Positions 5,631 to 7,758 of a stretch of DNA of 7,758 bases are shown here, one piece after another (within the stretch, counting starts at the first letter, position 1; the number at the start of each line of letters is the position of its first letter). Location of the stretch: contig CAKZLT010000162.1 of assembly GCA_937127195.1 (NCBI GenBank), positions 1-7,758 of the forward strand. The letters run 5' to 3'. A program made the position numbers and the translations under genes. A model generated the notes under the pieces. The model was not told where the DNA came from and made no database searches. It saw only the letters and a list, made by a program, of their open reading frames with translations. Origin of the DNA: an uncultured Saprospiraceae bacterium (GTDB lineage Bacteria; Bacteroidota; Bacteroidia; Chitinophagales; Saprospiraceae).

Positions 5631-7758
5631 ATGACAAAAGCCAAGCAGTTTCAATATGAAATACAAGCTTATCAAGAAGATGGTGTAAATAATATTATCA
5701 GCCTTTTTGAAAAACTCCGCCAAAAAGAAGCATTTAGTCAGGTACTAACGGCACATCATAACGAAAATAAATACAACTTTCCTGTACAACAAAACTCCAA
5801 AAACATCGATATAATGATGGAAACTGGAACAGGAAAAACCTTTACATTTATTAAAACCATTTTTGAATTAAGGAAAAACTTTGGGTACAAAAAATTCATT
5901 ATTCTTATTCCAACCGTTCCTATTCGAGAAGGAACAAAAACCAATTTAGAGGACACTAAAGACTATTTTAAAAGCTATTATGCCAACGAACAAGAGAAAG
6001 AAATTGAAACTTTTGTTTACGAAAGCGGCAATATTTCTGCCATAAGACAATTTATAGGTACGTCGCAATTATCGGTTTTGGTAATGACTCCGAGTTCGTT
6101 TAATAGCAAGGATAATATTCTGAATAGACCTTTAGAAAAAGATATTAATACACCTGAATTATTCGCAACTAATCCAGAACCGCCACGGTCATATTTGGAA
6201 TCTTTGAAACGCTTAAATCCAATTGTGATAATGGATGAACCGCACCGTTTTGAGGGAAATGCCTTTAAAACTTACTTCAAAGGTTTTGATAATTATCTTC
6301 TACGATTTGGGGCAACTTTTCCAAAAAAGAGAGACAGTTTACCGCTATCAAATGTGGCTTATGTCCTAGATAGTATTTCTTCTTTTCGACAAAATTTGGT
6401 GAAGAAAATTGTGGTTTATACACAAGATATAATCGAAGATACTGATACGCTTATTGGTATTGAGAAGAAAGGAAGCAAGTATCAGGCAATTGTAAGCACG
6501 CTAACGAATGGAATAATCGTTAGACGCACATTAGGCGTTGGAGGTGTTTTTAATAATAAAAACATCAAAAAAATTAATAAAACTAAACTTGTCCTCGCTG
6601 ATGGTACGATTGAAAATATAGATTATTCGTTATCCGACGAATCGCTGCGGACAATGATGCAAGAAACGATTAAAATACATTTTGAAAAAGAAAAAAACTT
6701 ATTTGAAAAAGGTATCAAAGCATTGACTTTGTTTTTTATGGAAAGCAACACCAGTTTGTTCCGTGGTGATAATCCAAAAGTTAAAACCTTTTTTGAAGAA
6801 GAATATATTAAACAATATAACGAAATCGTAAGTAGCCTTGACCCAACAAGCGACTATTACAAATATTTACAAAACGATTTTGATAATGACAATCAATTAC
6901 AAGTTCACAAAGGATATTTTTCGGGTGACAAAGGAAATAAAGACGCAAAAATAAAAGCTGGAGTCAATGAAATTCTAAGCGACAAAAAGAAATTATTATC
7001 GTTTGAAAGCCCAACTCGATTTATTTTTTCTATTTGGGCGTTGCAAGAAGGTTGGGATAATCCGAATGTTTTTACGATTTGTAAATTGTCTAATCAAGGT
7101 AGTGAAATATCAAAATTACAACAAATCGGGCGAGGTTTACGAATTTGTGTTAATCAAAACTTGCAACGAAATACGCTCAAAAATCTGAATGATGACCAAG
7201 AATTATTTTGGGAAATTAATAATTTGGATGTTGTTGTGTCGAGTAAAGAACAAGGTTTTGTTGAAGCAATTCAGACCGAAATATTGAATAATTCTTTCTT
7301 AGTTTCTGAAATATTTACAGAGCAAGAACTGACCAGAATACTCAAAGAGAAGTCGGGTTTTGATGATAATACCGTTATTGATTTGATTGATGATGTTTTG
7401 AAAGATAAGAAATTGATTATTCGTAAGGCGTTGGTTGATGGGCAAAGAGTCTATGAAAAGTCGCCTGACTTTGTGAAGTTACTCAAAGCGCAAAACTTAC
7501 CCGAAGCACAAGAAGCCGTACTTCAAGGTTTGTTTGCCACCGATACGAATACTTACGTTCAGAAAGCCGCGGACAAAAAAACGAAAAAGAAAGTCTTTAT
7601 CAAAAATGCACATTTGGACGAATTTAAAAAGCTATGGAATACCATTAATAAAAATGCTTTCTATGTATTGGAAAATTTGAATGAAGCTCAAGAGGCTCAA
7701 TTAATACAAAACATAAAAACCGAAATGGAAGCTCTGAACATTGAGGAAATACTGCTGC
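5631..7758 (+). CDS. Type III restriction enzyme Res-like SF2 helicase/nuclease, 3' truncated by window edge
   Basis: An uninterrupted frame of 709 codons runs from ATG 5631 off the right edge. Helicase motifs are Walker A E-T-G-T-G-K-T (64-70), motif II M-D-E-P-H (201-205), a motif III-like G-A-T (227-229), E-G-W-D-N-P-N (473-479) and motif VI Q-Q-I-G-R-G-L-R (497-504). The DEPH box and the EGWDNPN...IGRGLR block are hallmarks of type III Res subunits, which translocate or switch on DNA by ATP hydrolysis and cut through a C-terminal PD-(D/E)XK domain. That domain would lie beyond about residue 700 and is not in the window, so nuclease activity cannot be judged. No Mod methyltransferase precedes it: the upstream neighbour is a divergent helicase. 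It may be part of a type III system with mod downstream, or a related Res-only helicase. There is no Shine-Dalgarno, and the leader is A-rich. Confidence 0.85.
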   Translation, partial: MTKAKQFQYEIQAYQEDGVNNIISLFEKLRQKEAFSQVLTAHHNENKYNFPVQQNSKNIDIMMETGTGKTFTFIKTIFELRKNFGYKKFIILIPTVPIREGTKTNLEDTKDYFKSYYANEQEKEIETFVYESGNISAIRQFIGTSQLSVLVMTPSSFNSKDNILNRPLEKDINTPELFATNPEPPRSYLESLKRLNPIVIMDEPHRFEGNAFKTYFKGFDNYLLRFGATFPKKRDSLPLSNVAYVLDSISSFRQNLVKKIVVYTQDIIEDTDTLIGIEKKGSKYQAIVSTLTNGIIVRRTLGVGGVFNNKNIKKINKTKLVLADGTIENIDYSLSDESLRTMMQETIKIHFEKEKNLFEKGIKALTLFFMESNTSLFRGDNPKVKTFFEEEYIKQYNEIVSSLDPTSDYYKYLQNDFDNDNQLQVHKGYFSGDKGNKDAKIKAGVNEILSDKKKLLSFESPTRFIFSIWALQEGWDNPNVFTICKLSNQGSEISKLQQIGRGLRICVNQNLQRNTLKNLNDDQELFWEINNLDVVVSSKEQGFVEAIQTEILNNSFLVSEIFTEQELTRILKEKSGFDDNTVIDLIDDVLKDKKLIIRKALVDGQRVYEKSPDFVKLLKAQNLPEAQEAVLQGLFATDTNTYVQKAADKKTKKKVFIKNAHLDEFKKLWNTINKNAFYVLENLNEAQEAQLIQNIKTEMEALNIEEILL

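Noticed and set aside
7003..7188. Plus-strand ORF of 61 codons
   Set aside because: It lies out of frame inside the Res-like ORF, whose helicase motifs EGWDNPN and IGRGLR fall in the same stretch.

Overview
The window looks like a chromosomal segment from a Bacteroidota (Flavobacteriia/Cytophagia-like) organism. The DNA is AT-rich, start codons follow A-rich leaders without clear Shine-Dalgarno sequences, and one gene encodes a lipoprotein with a Bacteroidota-style signal peptide. Genus cannot be told from the sequence alone.

Layout. (1) 1-236 has no gene. It holds two copies, 144 bp apart, of a 77-bp repeat whose core folds as a 16-bp hairpin only when read from the minus strand. (2) 237-1808 (minus) encodes a 523-aa protein with a helical N-terminal region and a C-terminal von Willebrand A domain with an intact MIDAS, best read as a Ro60/Rsr (TROVE-VWA) protein. 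(3) 1809-2610 has no protein gene but is dense in RNA structure. Three minus-strand elements (A 1856-1988, B 2285-2409, C 2477-2610) each have a long terminal stem ending in a U-tract and, inside it, a tRNA-like module with D-, anticodon- and T-arms but no proper acceptor stem or CCA. This is the architecture of bacterial YrlA-type Y RNAs, the partners of Ro60. Between A and B lies another candidate structured RNA with its own minus-strand terminator (2156-2273). (4) 2611-2900 is an intergenic region with palindromes and direct repeats. (5) 2901-3440 (plus) encodes a histidine-phosphatase lipoprotein. (6) A hairpin at 3461-3493 separates it from the convergent gene. (7) 3511-5418 (minus) encodes a 635-aa SF1 helicase of the IGHMBP2/Upf1-like type. 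(8) 5419-5630 is a divergent intergenic region with a REPIN-like inverted pair of palindromes. (9) 5631 to the window end (plus) is a long ORF truncated by the edge, encoding a type III restriction Res-like SF2 helicase.

How the parts fit. The central story is a probable Ro60-Y RNA ribonucleoprotein locus in which one Ro gene is preceded, on the same strand, by three paralogous tRNA-mimic RNAs and followed by a duplicated minus-strand hairpin. In known bacterial systems Ro60 and Y RNA form a ring-shaped RNP that acts in RNA surveillance and can tether an exoribonuclease, with the tRNA-like module as the effector-binding end. That role is inferred here by homology of architecture. The phosphatase lipoprotein and SF1 helicase show no evident link to it. 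The Res-like ORF points to a possible restriction or defence locus continuing to the right.
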